Assembly: GCF_034421375.1 (NCBI RefSeq)
Contig: NZ_CP139779.1
Coordinates: forward strand, 1,116,001 to 1,180,000
Reading direction: 5' to 3'
From: Microbacterium invictum
Lineage (GTDB): Bacteria > Actinomycetota > Actinomycetes > Actinomycetales > Microbacteriaceae
Length of the DNA stretch: 64,000 nucleotides
Of this stretch, positions 50,815 to 59,450 are shown piece after piece. Both the position numbers and the translations under genes were made by a program. Within the stretch, counting starts at the first letter, position 1. Every line of letters starts with the position of its first letter. The notes under the pieces are model-generated. The model made no database searches. It was not told where the DNA came from and saw only the letters and a program-made list of their open reading frames with translations.

Positions 50815-51097
50815 ACGCGATCGCGGTGATGCCCGACAGCAGGATGTAGAGCCACCACCGCTTCATCCCCAGCCGTCGCCCCTCGACGACGATCACGACG
50901 CAGGCGGCGATCGCGACGACCAGGAGGTCGACGGTGATGGACGATACCGCAGGGCCGCTGCTGACGAGGTCGCCGAGGAAGTCCCGCATCTGAACGACAG
51001 CCCAGACGTTCAAGACGAAGGTGGCGACGAGTCCCGCGAGAGCCAGGACGAGGAACGCGATGGCGAGCGGGGGCCAGGGGTCGCGGGCGCGGGTCAT
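50732..51097 (-). CDS. DUF2834 family small membrane protein
   Basis: 121 aa, three helices (about 12-30, 53-70, 83-103). The DUF2834 pattern is seen as TVDLLVVAIAACVVIVVEGR and RWWLYILLSGITAIAFTFPL followed by FLAMRERRL. Function unknown. ATG 51097 has a TAGCCT box seven bases upstream. Confidence 0.82.
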   Translation of the reverse strand: MTRARDPWPPLAIAFLVLALAGLVATFVLNVWAVVQMRDFLGDLVSSGPAVSSITVDLLVVAIAACVVIVVEGRRLGMKRWWLYILLSGITAIAFTFPLFLAMRERRLAARRAAGASAPLE

Positions 51098-51104
51098 GGG
51101 TCGA

Positions 51105-51110
51105 AGGCTA
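51105..51110 (-). promoter_or_regulatory. -10 box TAGCCT (minus strand) of the DUF2834 gene
   Basis: Seven bases from ATG 51097. Only six bases separate it from the plus-strand -10 box at 51117. Confidence 0.5.
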
Positions 51111-51116
51111 GCGCCG

Positions 51117-51122
51117 TATCAT
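51117..51122 (+). promoter_or_regulatory. -10 box TATCAT, leaderless start
   Basis: TATCAT followed by six bases and GTG 51129, back to back with the minus-strand box. Confidence 0.55.
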
Positions 51123-51128
51123 CGTGCG

Positions 51129-51701
51129 GTGCTCGACTTCGACGATCCGCTGCCCCGGCGCCCGCGCCGGGTCGCGATCGCGGGGGTCTCCGGAGCGGGC
51201 AAGACGACCCTCGCCGCGCGCATCGCGGAGATCATCGAAGCGCCGCACACCGAGATCGACGGGCTCTTCCATGGGGCGGGATGGACCGAGCGACCGGAGT
51301 TCCTCGACGATGTGAAGCGGTTGGTGGCGGGGGAGTCGTGGGTCACCGAGTGGCAGTACGCACCGGCTCGTCCGCTCATCACCGCTCGGGCCGAGCTCCT
51401 GATCTGGCTCGATCTGCCCTACTGGAGCTGCGTGCTCCCTCGCGTCGTGCGGCGCACCCTTCGTCGGCGGCTGCGCCGCGAGGAGCTGTGGAACGGGAAC
51501 ATCGAGCCTGCGCTCCACACCTTCTTCACCGACCGCGAGCACATCGTGCGCTGGTCCCTCAGCACCCGACGGAAGTACGACGAGCGGATACCTCACCTGG
51601 CAGAGCAGGACGTATCGCCGACCGTCGTTCGTCTGCACTCTCAGAGCGAGGTCGAACGGTGGCTGGCCGGACCGCTGCGCACCAGCGCCGGGGTTCCCTG
51701 A
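51129..51701 (+). CDS. Small P-loop kinase, FlaR/adenylate-kinase-like
   Basis: 190 aa. Walker A GVSGAGKTTLAARIAE near residue 20; the acidic substrate loop TEIDGLFHGAGW near residue 42; WLDLPYWSC near residue 95; and a basic lid RRTLRRRLRREELW. This is the 'topology modulation / FlaR-like' nucleotide-kinase group, with unknown natural substrate. GTG 51129 is supported by the -10 box. The 3' end lies inside a 29-bp tandem repeat. Confidence 0.85.
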   Translation: MLDFDDPLPRRPRRVAIAGVSGAGKTTLAARIAEIIEAPHTEIDGLFHGAGWTERPEFLDDVKRLVAGESWVTEWQYAPARPLITARAELLIWLDLPYWSCVLPRVVRRTLRRRLRREELWNGNIEPALHTFFTDREHIVRWSLSTRRKYDERIPHLAEQDVSPTVVRLHSQSEVERWLAGPLRTSAGVP

Positions 51702-51739
51702 CCCGGCGCCCCAGCGCCCGGGTTGCCCGATCCGGCGCC
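51682..51739. repeat. Two 29-bp tandem units forming hairpins, overlapping a stop codon
   Basis: Units 51682-51710 and 51711-51739 agree at 25 of 29 positions, both starting CCAGCGCC and ending CCGGCGCC. Each can fold (arms GCGCCGGG / CCCGGCGC in the first). They cover the kinase stop and the gap to the convergent HNH gene, so they may serve as a tandem terminator. Confidence 0.75.
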
Positions 51740-51782
51740 CCCCTCCGCGTCTGCGGGGCTCCGCTGACACGCCGGGACCGCC

Positions 51783-53153
51783 TCAGAAGGGGGCGACGGC
51801 GAGTCCTCCGTCGTCGGTGGGGACGAATGCGACGCGTGAGGGTGGATGGCTGTCGTAGTTCTTCCCGCCGGGACTGGTGAACGTCAGTACCCCGCCGGGG
51901 AGTTGCTCGACATGCCAGTTCGTGGCGTGTTTGAGCGTGTGGTGCCTGGCGCATTCGTTGCAGAGGTTGTCGTTGGAGGTCGGCCCGCCCAAGGCGAAGT
52001 CTCTCGAGTGGTCCTTGTCGCAGACTCTCGCGGGTCTGCGGCATCCGGGTGTTCGGCAGGTGACGTCTCGGGCGTTGAGGAACCTCGTCTGCGACGGATG
52101 GGGCACGTATCGGTCGACCGCGGTCACGACGCCGGTGATGGGGTCGGTCATCACCCGATCCCAGACCCTCGCCGTCCCCGCCATACGCCTCGCCGTCTCC
52201 GGGTCGACCGGGGTGACCCCGTTCAACTCGGCCCCGGAGTCCGTCACCCCGGTGAGGGTGGTGATCGGGATGGTGATCTGCACCTCCGCGATGATCGCCC
52301 CCAACCCGCCCTTTGCCCCGTCGGTGGGGTCGATCACCGGGGACGCGGCGAGGAGCATGTCCAGGGCCAGGTCGGCGCGGATCTCATCCAGCGACCGGTC
52401 ATCGAACCACAGCTCATCACCGTCGGTGGACTCGTTGGTGTCGACGCCGCTCGCTTCGGCTTCGGCCTGCTTGGCGGCGTGCTCGCGTCGCTTGGCGCGA
52501 TCGACGTCCTTGATGGTGGTGCCCTGCCCGGTGAGCCGGTGGTACACCCCGTGGATGTACACGTTGCTGCCCAGGATGGTGAGGGTCGACATTGCGTCGT
52601 CGAGATCGGTGACCCACACACGCCTCTCCTTCACCGCCTTGTCGTGTCGTTCCTGCAACGGCCTCGGATCCAACACCGCGGCGCGCTGGAGGGCGTACTT
52701 CTTCGTCCGCGGCACCGTCTGCCGCTCCGCCTCCACCAGCACGATCCGCTCGAACACCGCCCGGCCCACGGGGTCCTCGATCACCCGGCCGGCGTCCTGG
52801 ATCACCTGCGCATGCGCCCTGGTCACCCGCCCCTCGACCAGCGCCGCCATCGTCTGGGGGAACAACTCGATCAGTTCGTGCGCGTCATGCATCTGGGTCT
52901 GCATCGACCGGTCGTTCACCCTGACCGCCATCCCCAGCTCGAGCGCCATGGACCGCAGCGGGATGTCCCGCTCCCTCGACGACACCGACCCGATTCGAGA
53001 CCGCTGCTCCAGCGTCAACGCATACGCATCCGCGAGCAGCCGAGTCTCCTTCGCCTCCAACACCGCCCGACGCCGACGCAACCGCGCCAGCTCATCCGCG
53101 AACACCCCGGCACGCTTGTCCTCCGCCCGCCGCCGCTTCTCGTCCGCGTCCAC
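51783..53153 (-). CDS. HNH endonuclease-signature protein with DUF222 domain
   Basis: 456 aa. The DUF222 region (about 20-330) is Arg/Ala-rich and helical. The C-terminal HNH motif reads [20 protein letters not shown], then GGPTSNDNLCNECARHHTLK near residues 360-405, with zinc cysteines and the catalytic His present. Such genes occur in many copies in Microbacteriaceae, other than clearly mobile elements; their role is unknown. GTG start 53153 is the first in frame. Confidence 0.88.
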   Translation of the reverse strand: MDADEKRRRAEDKRAGVFADELARLRRRRAVLEAKETRLLADAYALTLEQRSRIGSVSSRERDIPLRSMALELGMAVRVNDRSMQTQMHDAHELIELFPQTMAALVEGRVTRAHAQVIQDAGRVIEDPVGRAVFERIVLVEAERQTVPRTKKYALQRAAVLDPRPLQERHDKAVKERRVWVTDLDDAMSTLTILGSNVYIHGVYHRLTGQGTTIKDVDRAKRREHAAKQAEAEASGVDTNESTDGDELWFDDRSLDEIRADLALDMLLAASPVIDPTDGAKGGLGAIIAEVQITIPITTLTGVTDSGAELNGVTPVDPETARRMAGTARVWDRVMTDPITGVVTAVDRYVPHPSQTRFLNARDVTCRTPGCRRPARVCDKDHSRDFALGGPTSNDNLCNECARHHTLKHATNWHVEQLPGGVLTFTSPGGKNYDSHPPSRVAFVPTDDGGLAVAPF

Positions 53154-53275
53154 TGAAAACCCCGTCCCGATGACCTACCCACATCATCGCAGAGGGTTCC
53201 GACATCGGGCGCGGCATATGACCTGCACGAGTAGAACAAAGCTTCCAACGCGCGACCGCCCCCGTTCGGACACAG

Positions 53276-53281
53276 TACGCT
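53276..53281 (+). promoter_or_regulatory. -10 box TACGCT, leaderless start
   Basis: TACGCT followed by six bases and GTG 53288. Confidence 0.55.
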
Positions 53282-53287
53282 CATCCG

Positions 53288-53803
53288 GTGACCTCGCACA
53301 CGCTTCCTGACGGCGCCGTTCTGCGCCGCGCGCAGCCGGGAGATGAGCCCGGCATCCTCGACGCAATCACGGCTCTGGCCGTCTACGAGCGCGAACCCGA
53401 CGCGGTGGAGAACACCGTCGAGGCCCTCACGGAGTCGCTGTTCGGGCCGGAGCCCCGGGTGTTCGCGCACGTCGTCGAGCGCGATGGAGCGATCTTCGGC
53501 ATCGCGATCTGGTTCGTCACCTACTCGACCTGGACCGGCACGCACGGTCTCTGGCTCGAAGACCTCTATGTGCACGACGTCGCCCGCGGCCGCGGCTACG
53601 GTCGCGCGCTGATGAAAGCACTGGCCGCCGAGTGCGTCGCGCGCGGGTTCGCACGGTTCGAATGGACCGTCCTCGACTGGAACGAGCCGTCTATCCGGTT
53701 CTACCGGGCGATCGGCGCGGTGCCGATGGATGAGTGGACCACCCAGCGCCTCAGCGGCGACGCCCTGCGGGCCCTCGCGGAGACCCCGCCGGGACGGGCG
53801 TAG
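53288..53803 (+). CDS. GNAT N-acetyltransferase, SSAT-like
   Basis: 171 aa. RRAQPGDEPGILDAITALAVYE at the start and LWLEDLYVHDVARGRGYG followed by RALMKAL near residue 100 (acetyl-CoA loop) match the diamine/spermidine N-acetyltransferase-like group. The ending WNEPSIRFYRAIGAVPMDEW is also typical. Acceptor unproven; polyamines or thialysine are candidates. Confidence 0.9.
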   Translation: MTSHTLPDGAVLRRAQPGDEPGILDAITALAVYEREPDAVENTVEALTESLFGPEPRVFAHVVERDGAIFGIAIWFVTYSTWTGTHGLWLEDLYVHDVARGRGYGRALMKALAAECVARGFARFEWTVLDWNEPSIRFYRAIGAVPMDEWTTQRLSGDALRALAETPPGRA

Positions 53804-53820
53804 CCGCGGGGATCAGGGTC

Positions 53821-53890
53821 GACACGCCGACGTTCCGAGAGGACCATCGGCGTGTCGCGCGCGAGACCCGCTGCTGCGAACGTCGCGCGC
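53821..53890. terminator. Two adjacent hairpins between convergent genes
   Basis: First stem GACACGCCGA (53821-53830) with TCGGCGTGTC (53847-53856); second stem GCGCGCGA (53857-53864) with TCGCGCGC (53883-53890). They lie between the convergent GNAT and desaturase stops. Confidence 0.6.
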
Positions 53891-53918
53891 ACCCTGCCTC
53901 GCGCCGCGCGCCGCACGC

Positions 53919-54950
53919 TCAGACGCGTCGGTAGGTGCCCGACATCGGGCAATCGAACGGATCGCGGGCTGCGAGGCCGACGCGGTTCAGATACGCGATA
54001 ACGATGCCGTAGGAGCGCCACATCGTGGTCTCGGTGTACGGTACGCCGAGCGTCCGGCAGTGGTCGCGGACGATGTCGCGCGCCTTCGCCAGGTGCGGGC
54101 GGGGCATGTTGGGGAACAGGTGATGCTCGACCTGATAGTTCAGACCGCCCATGAGCACCGTCGCCCACCATCCGCCGCTGACGTTGCGCGAGGTGCGCAC
54201 CTGCTTGGAGAAGAAGTCGAGCTTGGCGTCCTTGGCGATGACGGGCATGCCCTTGTGGTTCGGCGCGAACGAGGCGCCCATGTACACGCCGAAGACGGCC
54301 AGCTGGACGCCGAGGAAGGCGAAGGCCATCCCGAGCGGCAGGAAGAGGAAGACCGGCACGAGCACGACGCCGAAACGGAGGAGCAGCAGCGCGAGCTCGG
54401 TGAAGCGACCCTTGACCGGCTGCCTGCTGAGAAGGTGGCGGAACGCGATGGCGTGGAGGTTCAGACCCTCGAGTGTCAGGAGCGGGAAGAACAGGTACCC
54501 CTGACGGCGGGTGATCATCCGGCGCAGGCCGCGGGCGGTCGCCGCATCCTCATCGATGAACGAGATCGTGTCGATCTCGATGTCGGGATCCTTGCCGACG
54601 CGGTTAGGGTTGGCGTGGTGCCGGGTGTGCTTGCTCGCCCACCATGAGAAGCTCATGCCGACCACGCCGTTGCCGAGGATGAGCGCGAGCCGATCGTTCG
54701 CCGGCCCCGAGCTCAGGATCTGGCGGTGCGCCGCCTCGTGCGCGAGGAAGGCCACCTGCGTGAACAGCAGACCGAGAGCCGCCGCGATCAGGAGCTGGAA
54801 CCAGCTGTCGCCGAGCAGGACGAAGCCCGCGATGCACGCGGCGAACCCGAGGGCGATGGCGCCGCCGACGAGGGCGTAGAACCAGCGCGCGCGGGCGAGG
54901 AGGCCGGTCTCCCTGACGATCTGTGCCACGTCGGTGTAGGCGCGGGCCAT
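53919..54950 (-). CDS. Membrane fatty-acid desaturase (acyl-CoA desaturase type), 5' end disturbed
   Basis: 343 aa from ATG 54950. The three His boxes are HEAAHR near residue 72, HTRHHANPN near residue 105, and QVEHHLFPNMPRPHL near residue 275; together they hold the di-iron site. Membrane helices flank the first two boxes and fill about 150-215. It introduces double bonds into acyl chains, probably for cold adaptation; cspA is next door. The frame stays coding-like for about 25 codons upstream (ISAPVIEPRLGPVRQTY, then AGTAEFPP) but has no start codon there. The real start therefore probably lies in another frame, beyond an indel near 55021-55030. Confidence 0.9.
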   Translation of the reverse strand: MARAYTDVAQIVRETGLLARARWFYALVGGAIALGFAACIAGFVLLGDSWFQLLIAAALGLLFTQVAFLAHEAAHRQILSSGPANDRLALILGNGVVGMSFSWWASKHTRHHANPNRVGKDPDIEIDTISFIDEDAATARGLRRMITRRQGYLFFPLLTLEGLNLHAIAFRHLLSRQPVKGRFTELALLLLRFGVVLVPVFLFLPLGMAFAFLGVQLAVFGVYMGASFAPNHKGMPVIAKDAKLDFFSKQVRTSRNVSGGWWATVLMGGLNYQVEHHLFPNMPRPHLAKARDIVRDHCRTLGVPYTETTMWRSYGIVIAYLNRVGLAARDPFDCPMSGTYRRV

Positions 54951-55149
54951 GGGCGGGAACTCCGCCGTGCCGGCGTAGGTCTGGCGGACGGGGCCGAGCC
55001 GCGGCTCGATGACGGGTGCAGAGATGGGGCTACCTCGGATTCGATCGTGACCGCTGTGGCCTGGAGAGCCAAAGGCGGATGCCGATCGCTGGCTTCAGCG
55101 TACGGGGGTTCGTATCCGTGGCGCGGTATACAGGGGAGTTCCCAGAAAG

Positions 55150-55196
55150 CCGTCAGCCGACGGTGGGACCTTTCGGTCGCCACCGCCGGCTGACGG
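55150..55196 (-). terminator. Terminator of cspA
   Basis: 17-base arms (55150-55166 and 55180-55196, one mismatch) with a 13-base loop, starting 9 bp after the cspA stop and followed on the minus strand by CTTTCT. Confidence 0.75.
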
Positions 55197-55204
55197 GAGA
55201 AGAT

Positions 55205-55408
55205 TCAGATTGCGCGGATGTTCGCAGCCTGCATGCCCTTGGGGCCACGCTCAGCGTCGAATTCCACCTTCTGCGCCTCGTGGAGCTCCTTGAAGCCCTC
55301 GCCGCTGATCGCGCTGAAGTGCGCGAAGAGATCAGCCGAGCCGTCGTCGGGTGCGATGAACCCGTAGCCCTTCTCGGAGTTGAACCATTTCACGGTGCCA
55401 GTGGCCAT
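55205..55408 (-). CDS. cspA: Cold-shock protein CspA family
   Basis: 67 aa, single cold-shock domain. RNA-binding motifs [12 protein letters not shown] (RNP1) at residues 7-18 and DLFAHFSAI (RNP2) near residue 27. It acts as an RNA chaperone. AAAAGGAAAG ribosome site before ATG 55408. The 140-bp gap upstream, up to the DUF2945 gene, probably holds a long 5' untranslated region, as is usual for csp genes. Confidence 0.96.
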   Translation of the reverse strand: MATGTVKWFNSEKGYGFIAPDDGSADLFAHFSAISGEGFKELHEAQKVEFDAERGPKGMQAANIRAI

Positions 55409-55548
55409 CGTGTCTTTCCTTTTTCTTTTCGGGCCGCGAAGGCGACCGGGTGTGCCGCTCCCACATGTGCGGAGCGGACGGATGCAGCGCGGCCCCGGTG
55501 CAGACCCGCGAAATCCCCCTAACCGTAGCACGGGGACGGGTGCGCGGA

Positions 55549-55761
55549 TCAGGAGAGTTTCCGCAGCGCGGAGCCCTTGTGTGCGGCTTTGTCGCCGCTC
55601 TTCTCGGATTCGACGATGTACGACGGCTCATCGTCGCTCGCGGTGAACTGCTGGCCGGCGAACTGGAAATCGCTGGTGCGGCGTTCGACGACCTTGCCCT
55701 GGGTGCGTCCCTGCGACGTGTTCCAGCTGACGCGATCGCCCTTCTTGAGGTCTTTGGTCAC
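55549..55761 (-). CDS. DUF2945 (hypervirulence-associated TUDOR-like) protein
   Basis: 70 aa. [20 protein letters not shown] followed by [20 protein letters not shown] and [20 protein letters not shown] spans the whole SH3/Tudor-like DUF2945 domain. Function unknown; often beside stress genes. GTG 55761 is preceded by a near-perfect AAGGAGG, which fixes the start. Longer frames upstream are not coding. Confidence 0.88.
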   Translation of the reverse strand: MTKDLKKGDRVSWNTSQGRTQGKVVERRTSDFQFAGQQFTASDDEPSYIVESEKSGDKAAHKGSALRKLS

Positions 55762-55855
55762 GACATCCTCCTTCTCCTTGAGCAGCATGGTCGCGCCCCC
55801 ACGGCCGGGCATGAAGCCCTTGACCGTGGGGGCGAAACCTGAGAAGGGAAGCGGA

Positions 55856-56416
55856 TCAGACCGTCGCCTGCTCCTCGGCGCGGCGCGGCAGCACCCATCC
55901 CCGGCGGGGGAAGTGGCACGTGTAGCCGTTGGGGATGCGCAGCAGATAGTCCTGGTGCTCCGGCTCGGCCTCCCAGAAGGGGCCGGCCGGCTCGATGGTG
56001 GTGACGGCCTTGCCCGGCCACAGGCCCGACGCATCGACGTCGGCGATCGTGTCGCGGGCGACGCGCTCCTGCTCGGGGGTCAGGGGGAAGATCGCCGAGC
56101 GATAGCTGGTGCCGATGTCGTTGCCCTGACGGTTCAGGGTCGACGGATCGTGGATCTGGAAGAAGAACGCAAGGATGTCGCGGTAGGTCGTCTGCGCGGG
56201 GTCGAAGACGATCTCGACCGCCTCGGCGTGGCCGGGGTGGTTGCGGTAGGTGGCGTGCTCGTTCACGCCGCCGGTGTAGCCGACGCGGGTCTGCAGGACG
56301 CCGGGCTGCCGGCGGATCAGATCCTCCATGCCCCAGAAGCAGCCGCCCGCGAGGACGGCGGTCTCGCTGCCGGGCAGGCGGGTGACGGCTCCGGTATCAG
56401 TGGCTCCACTGGTCAT
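55856..56416 (-). CDS. msrA: Peptide methionine-(S)-S-oxide reductase MsrA
   Basis: 186 aa. Catalytic motif [10 protein letters not shown] near residue 25, then [32 protein letters not shown] and a C-terminal part rich in aromatic residues. It repairs oxidised methionine in proteins with thioredoxin. ATG 56416 overlaps the msrB stop by 4 bp. Confidence 0.96.
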   Translation of the reverse strand: MTSGATDTGAVTRLPGSETAVLAGGCFWGMEDLIRRQPGVLQTRVGYTGGVNEHATYRNHPGHAEAVEIVFDPAQTTYRDILAFFFQIHDPSTLNRQGNDIGTSYRSAIFPLTPEQERVARDTIADVDASGLWPGKAVTTIEPAGPFWEAEPEHQDYLLRIPNGYTCHFPRRGWVLPRRAEEQATV

Positions 56417-56880
56417 GACGCGTTCTCCTTCTCGGTGTTCTCGAACAGTCTGCGGTATGCGCCGTACCCCTGGGCCTCCAGCTCGGAGGCGGGGACGAAG
56501 CGCAGCGCAGCGGAATTCATGCAGTAGCGCATGCCACCGGCATCCCGGGGTCCGTCTCGGAAGACGTGACCGAGGTGACTGTCGGCGATCACCGAGCGCA
56601 CCTCGGTGCGCGGGATGATCATCTTCCAGTCGGTCTTGGTCGCCACGGCGTCGGGCTGGATGGGGCGGGTGAAGCTCGGCCAGCCCGTTCCGCTGTCGAA
56701 CTTGTCGGCGGAGGAGAACAGCGGCTCTCCCGACACCACATCGACGTAGATGCCCGGCTCGTGGTTGTCCCAGTAGGCGTTCCGGAACGGCGGCTCGGTG
56801 CCGTCCCGCTGGGTGACCTGATACTGCAGGTCGGTGAGGCCCTCGAGGGCCTCGGGGGTCTTTCGGTAGTCGTTGGACAC
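56413..56880 (-). CDS. msrB: Peptide methionine-(R)-S-oxide reductase MsrB
   Basis: 155 aa. [14 protein letters not shown] near residue 62, [12 protein letters not shown] near residue 100 and the catalytic Cys in [16 protein letters not shown] near residue 120. No CxxC zinc pairs are present, so it is the zinc-free form. The GTG start has a strong GAGGAGG ribosome site. Operon msrB-msrA. Confidence 0.95.
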   Translation of the reverse strand: MSNDYRKTPEALEGLTDLQYQVTQRDGTEPPFRNAYWDNHEPGIYVDVVSGEPLFSSADKFDSGTGWPSFTRPIQPDAVATKTDWKMIIPRTEVRSVIADSHLGHVFRDGPRDAGGMRYCMNSAALRFVPASELEAQGYGAYRRLFENTEKENAS

Positions 56881-57067
56881 GATTCCTCCTCACGCGGCTG
56901 GCTGCCGCGTCACAGAGGAGAACCGCGTGCGCGCCCGATTTGGTCCCGCGAAGCTGAGAGCCGCCTGCGAATCCGGCGATGGCAGGATGCCCGGAACTTG
57001 TCAACCGGGGAGCGTGCGCCCCGGTTGCGGGATGGAATGGGCGCAGACCTCGACGAAAGGGACGGCG

Positions 57068-57562
57068 ATGAACGAGACGGCCACCGAAGACACCGACGCG
57101 CAGGACAAGCTCCGCGAGCTGCTGAAGAAGTTCCGCTTCGCCATGGTGACCACGCGCGCGACGGACGGCTCGCTCCAGGCGCATCCGCTGACCGTGCAGG
57201 AGGCGGAGTACGACGGCGACCTGTGGTTCGTGATCGCGCGTCACGCGTCCGCGGTGCAGCAGATCCAGGCGGACTCCCGCGTCGGAGTGTCGTTCAGCTC
57301 GAACGACGCCTGGCTGTCGCTGTCCGGTCGTGCCGAGGTGGTGAGCGACGACGCGAAGCTGCGCGAACTCTGGAACGCCGGCATCGAGGCCTGGTTCCCG
57401 AACGGCCCCGAGGATCCCGAGATCGTCCTCCTCCGCTTCGACGCGGAGGGAGGGGAGTACTGGGACAGCCCCGGTGGCCGGGTCGCCACCCTCCTGGCGT
57501 TCGTGAAGCACAAGGTGACCGGCGAGCGCCTCGAGGGTGAGAACGAGAAGTTCGACCTGTGA
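57068..57562 (+). CDS. Pyridoxamine-5'-phosphate-oxidase-like protein (general stress protein 26 type)
   Basis: 164 aa, flavin-binding split-barrel. [20 protein letters not shown] near residue 22, [20 protein letters not shown] near residue 52, [20 protein letters not shown] near residue 75. These proteins bind FMN or related cofactors; the reaction is unknown, and the vitamin B6 oxidase activity should not be assumed. The 187-bp gap before it separates it from msrB; no clear promoter was identified there. Overlaps the next gene by 4 bp. Confidence 0.9.
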   Translation: MNETATEDTDAQDKLRELLKKFRFAMVTTRATDGSLQAHPLTVQEAEYDGDLWFVIARHASAVQQIQADSRVGVSFSSNDAWLSLSGRAEVVSDDAKLRELWNAGIEAWFPNGPEDPEIVLLRFDAEGGEYWDSPGGRVATLLAFVKHKVTGERLEGENEKFDL

Positions 57563-58770
57563 CCCCGGTCCCGCAGGCGACCCGCCGACACCGTGTCGTG
57601 GTGATCGGCGGCGGCAACGGCGGACTCTCGGTGGCCGGCCGGCTCGCCCGGCGCGGAGTGACCGACATCGCCGTCGTCGAGCCGCGGAGCGAGCACGTCT
57701 ACAAGCCGCTCCTCTCTCACGTCGCCGGCGGCACTGCTCGCCTGCACGAGACCACACGTCCTCAGGGGGAGGTGACCCCGCGCGGAGTCACCTGGATCCA
57801 GGATGCCGCGAGCGACATCGATCCTGAGCACTCGACCGTGACCCTCACCGGCGGCGACGTCGTCGGATTCGATCACCTGATCGTGAGCGCCGGCGTCCAG
57901 CACGACTGGAAGGACGTCCCGGGCTTGTACGCGGCCCTCACCACGCCGGAGGTCGTGTCGAACTACGAGCCGGAGCTGGCGCAGAAGGCCAGCGTGGCCC
58001 TGCGCGATCTGCGCCGGGGCACAGCGGTCTTCGTCCAGCCGCCGGAGCCTGCCTCGTGCGCCGGTGCGGGGCAGAAGCCGATGTACCAGGCATGCGACTA
58101 CTGGCGCGCCACCGGTGTGCTCGACAACATCCGCGTCATCCTCGTCCTCCCCACCCCGACGATGTTCGGAATCCCCGAGATCGACACCGAGCTCGAGCGC
58201 GTCGTCTCGCGTTACGGCATCGAGGTGCGCTATTCGACCGAGCTGGCCGTCGTCGACGGCGAGGCGCGCCGGGTCACCCTGCAGTCGCACGGCGCGAGGG
58301 AGGACGTCGAATACGACGTGCTCTGCGTGGAGCCCTCGCAGTCGGCGCCCGACTGGCTGAAGGCGACGCCGCTATCGGCGGATTCAGACCCCGGCGGGTT
58401 CGTCGCCGTCGACGCCGGCACGCTCCGGCATCCGCGGTGGCCGAACGTCTGGAGCCTGGGGGATGCCGCAGACACGACGAACTCCAAATCCGGTGGCGCC
58501 CTTCGCGAGCAGAGCTATGTCCTGGCGAAGAACCTCGCCGCGGTCATCGCCGGACGTCGGCCGACGGCGCGCTACGACGGCTACTCGGTCTGTCCGTTCA
58601 CCGTCTCGCGCTCGACGGTGGTCTTCGTCGAGTTCGACGATCGCGGGGCGTTGCAGCCGACGATCCCGTTCTGGCGGTCGATGTACCGCGAGAACCGACT
58701 GTCGTGGATCTTCGACCGACGCATCCTGCCATGGCTGTACTGGCACGCCATCCTGCCGGGCCGGCTCTGA
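57559..58770 (+). CDS. Sulfide:quinone oxidoreductase-like FAD protein
   Basis: 403 aa. FAD loop [20 protein letters not shown] at residues 9-28, an [17 protein letters not shown] segment near residue 130, and [20 protein letters not shown] near residue 155. The latter matches the first redox Cys region of type II SQRs (ASCAGAPQK-like). The last redox Cys is in [18 protein letters not shown] near residue 345. It would oxidise sulfide or persulfide and feed quinone. No persulfide dioxygenase or rhodanese gene is adjacent. GTG start overlaps the preceding stop. Confidence 0.88.
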   Translation: MTPVPQATRRHRVVVIGGGNGGLSVAGRLARRGVTDIAVVEPRSEHVYKPLLSHVAGGTARLHETTRPQGEVTPRGVTWIQDAASDIDPEHSTVTLTGGDVVGFDHLIVSAGVQHDWKDVPGLYAALTTPEVVSNYEPELAQKASVALRDLRRGTAVFVQPPEPASCAGAGQKPMYQACDYWRATGVLDNIRVILVLPTPTMFGIPEIDTELERVVSRYGIEVRYSTELAVVDGEARRVTLQSHGAREDVEYDVLCVEPSQSAPDWLKATPLSADSDPGGFVAVDAGTLRHPRWPNVWSLGDAADTTNSKSGGALREQSYVLAKNLAAVIAGRRPTARYDGYSVCPFTVSRSTVVFVEFDDRGALQPTIPFWRSMYRENRLSWIFDRRILPWLYWHAILPGRL

Positions 58771-58771
58771 C

Positions 58772-59356
58772 TCAGGCCGAGCCGCTCCAGGGCGCGGGGA
58801 CGATCACCCAGAGGACGACGGCGGGTGAGGCTCCCTCCACGTTCCAGGTGTGGGGCTCGCGGCCCGGAAAGGTCAGCGCGTCTCCAGGCGAGAGCGCGAT
58901 CGTCCGATCGGCGAAGCGCACGGACATCCGGCCCGAGACGACGTGCACCACCTCGACGTCGCAGTTGATCGTGTAGAGCTCCCGCCCTCCGTGGGCGTCG
59001 GCGGCCAGCTCGGAGCGCAGCAGCTGCACCCGCTGCTCGGAGCGTGGCGAGAGCAGGCGGTCGTCGACGTGGACGCCGCCCAGGTTGACGCGGGGAGCCT
59101 CGTCCCAGGTCACGCGCTGCACCTCGGGCTCGGCGAACAGCGTCCCCATCGGGAGCGAGAGAACCTGGCACAGCTGCACCAGCGTCGACACGCTCGGCGA
59201 GGTCTCGTCGCGTTCGACGCGACTGAGGAAGCCCTTCGACAGACCGGTGGTCGTCGCCACCTGGGCGAGCGACATCCCCTGCGCTGTCCGCGCCCCGCGC
59301 AGCTTGGCCCCGATCGGAGCCACCCTGTCTGCGGCCGCCGGATGGATCGCCCGCAT
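58772..59356 (-). CDS. XRE-family regulator with cupin domain
   Basis: 194 aa. HTH residues 14-70 (GAKLRGARTAQGMSLAQVAT, LSKGFLSRVERDETSPSVST) and a C-terminal cupin (about 105-190) with VVHVVSGRMSVRFADRTIAL and LTFPGREPHTWN, the type that senses a small metabolite. GAGGAGG ribosome site before ATG 59356. Divergent from the ureohydrolase operon, so it is the likely regulator. Its stop lies one base past the SQR-like gene's stop. Confidence 0.93.
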   Translation of the reverse strand: MRAIHPAAADRVAPIGAKLRGARTAQGMSLAQVATTTGLSKGFLSRVERDETSPSVSTLVQLCQVLSLPMGTLFAEPEVQRVTWDEAPRVNLGGVHVDDRLLSPRSEQRVQLLRSELAADAHGGRELYTINCDVEVVHVVSGRMSVRFADRTIALSPGDALTFPGREPHTWNVEGASPAVVLWVIVPAPWSGSA

Positions 59357-59379
59357 CGGTCCTCCTCTCGGCGTCGCTC

Positions 59380-59450
59380 TTGACGCGCAGCGCCGACCCG
59401 CGTAGCGTGCAGCGCACTAGTTGCGCCCAGAGTACCAAAGGTTTACCAAT
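59380..59450 (+). promoter_or_regulatory. Promoter TTGACG-17-TAGCGT with downstream TACCA repeats
   Basis: -35 TTGACG (59380-59385) and -10 TAGCGT (59403-59408) have the ideal 17-bp spacing. Between the expected start site and ATG 59451 are direct repeats TACCAAA (59433-59439) and TACCAAT (59444-59450), 11 bp apart, a likely site for the XRE-cupin regulator. This is the only good -35/-10 pair I found in the window. Confidence 0.7.

Noticed and set aside
51783..53153. HNH gene as part of a mobile element or intein
   Set aside because: No terminal repeats, target duplication or transposase; DUF222-HNH genes are common single genes in this family.
55409..55548. Cold-sensing riboswitch-like leader of cspA
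   Set aside because: The gap length fits a long leader, but I could not find a conserved cold-box motif by eye.
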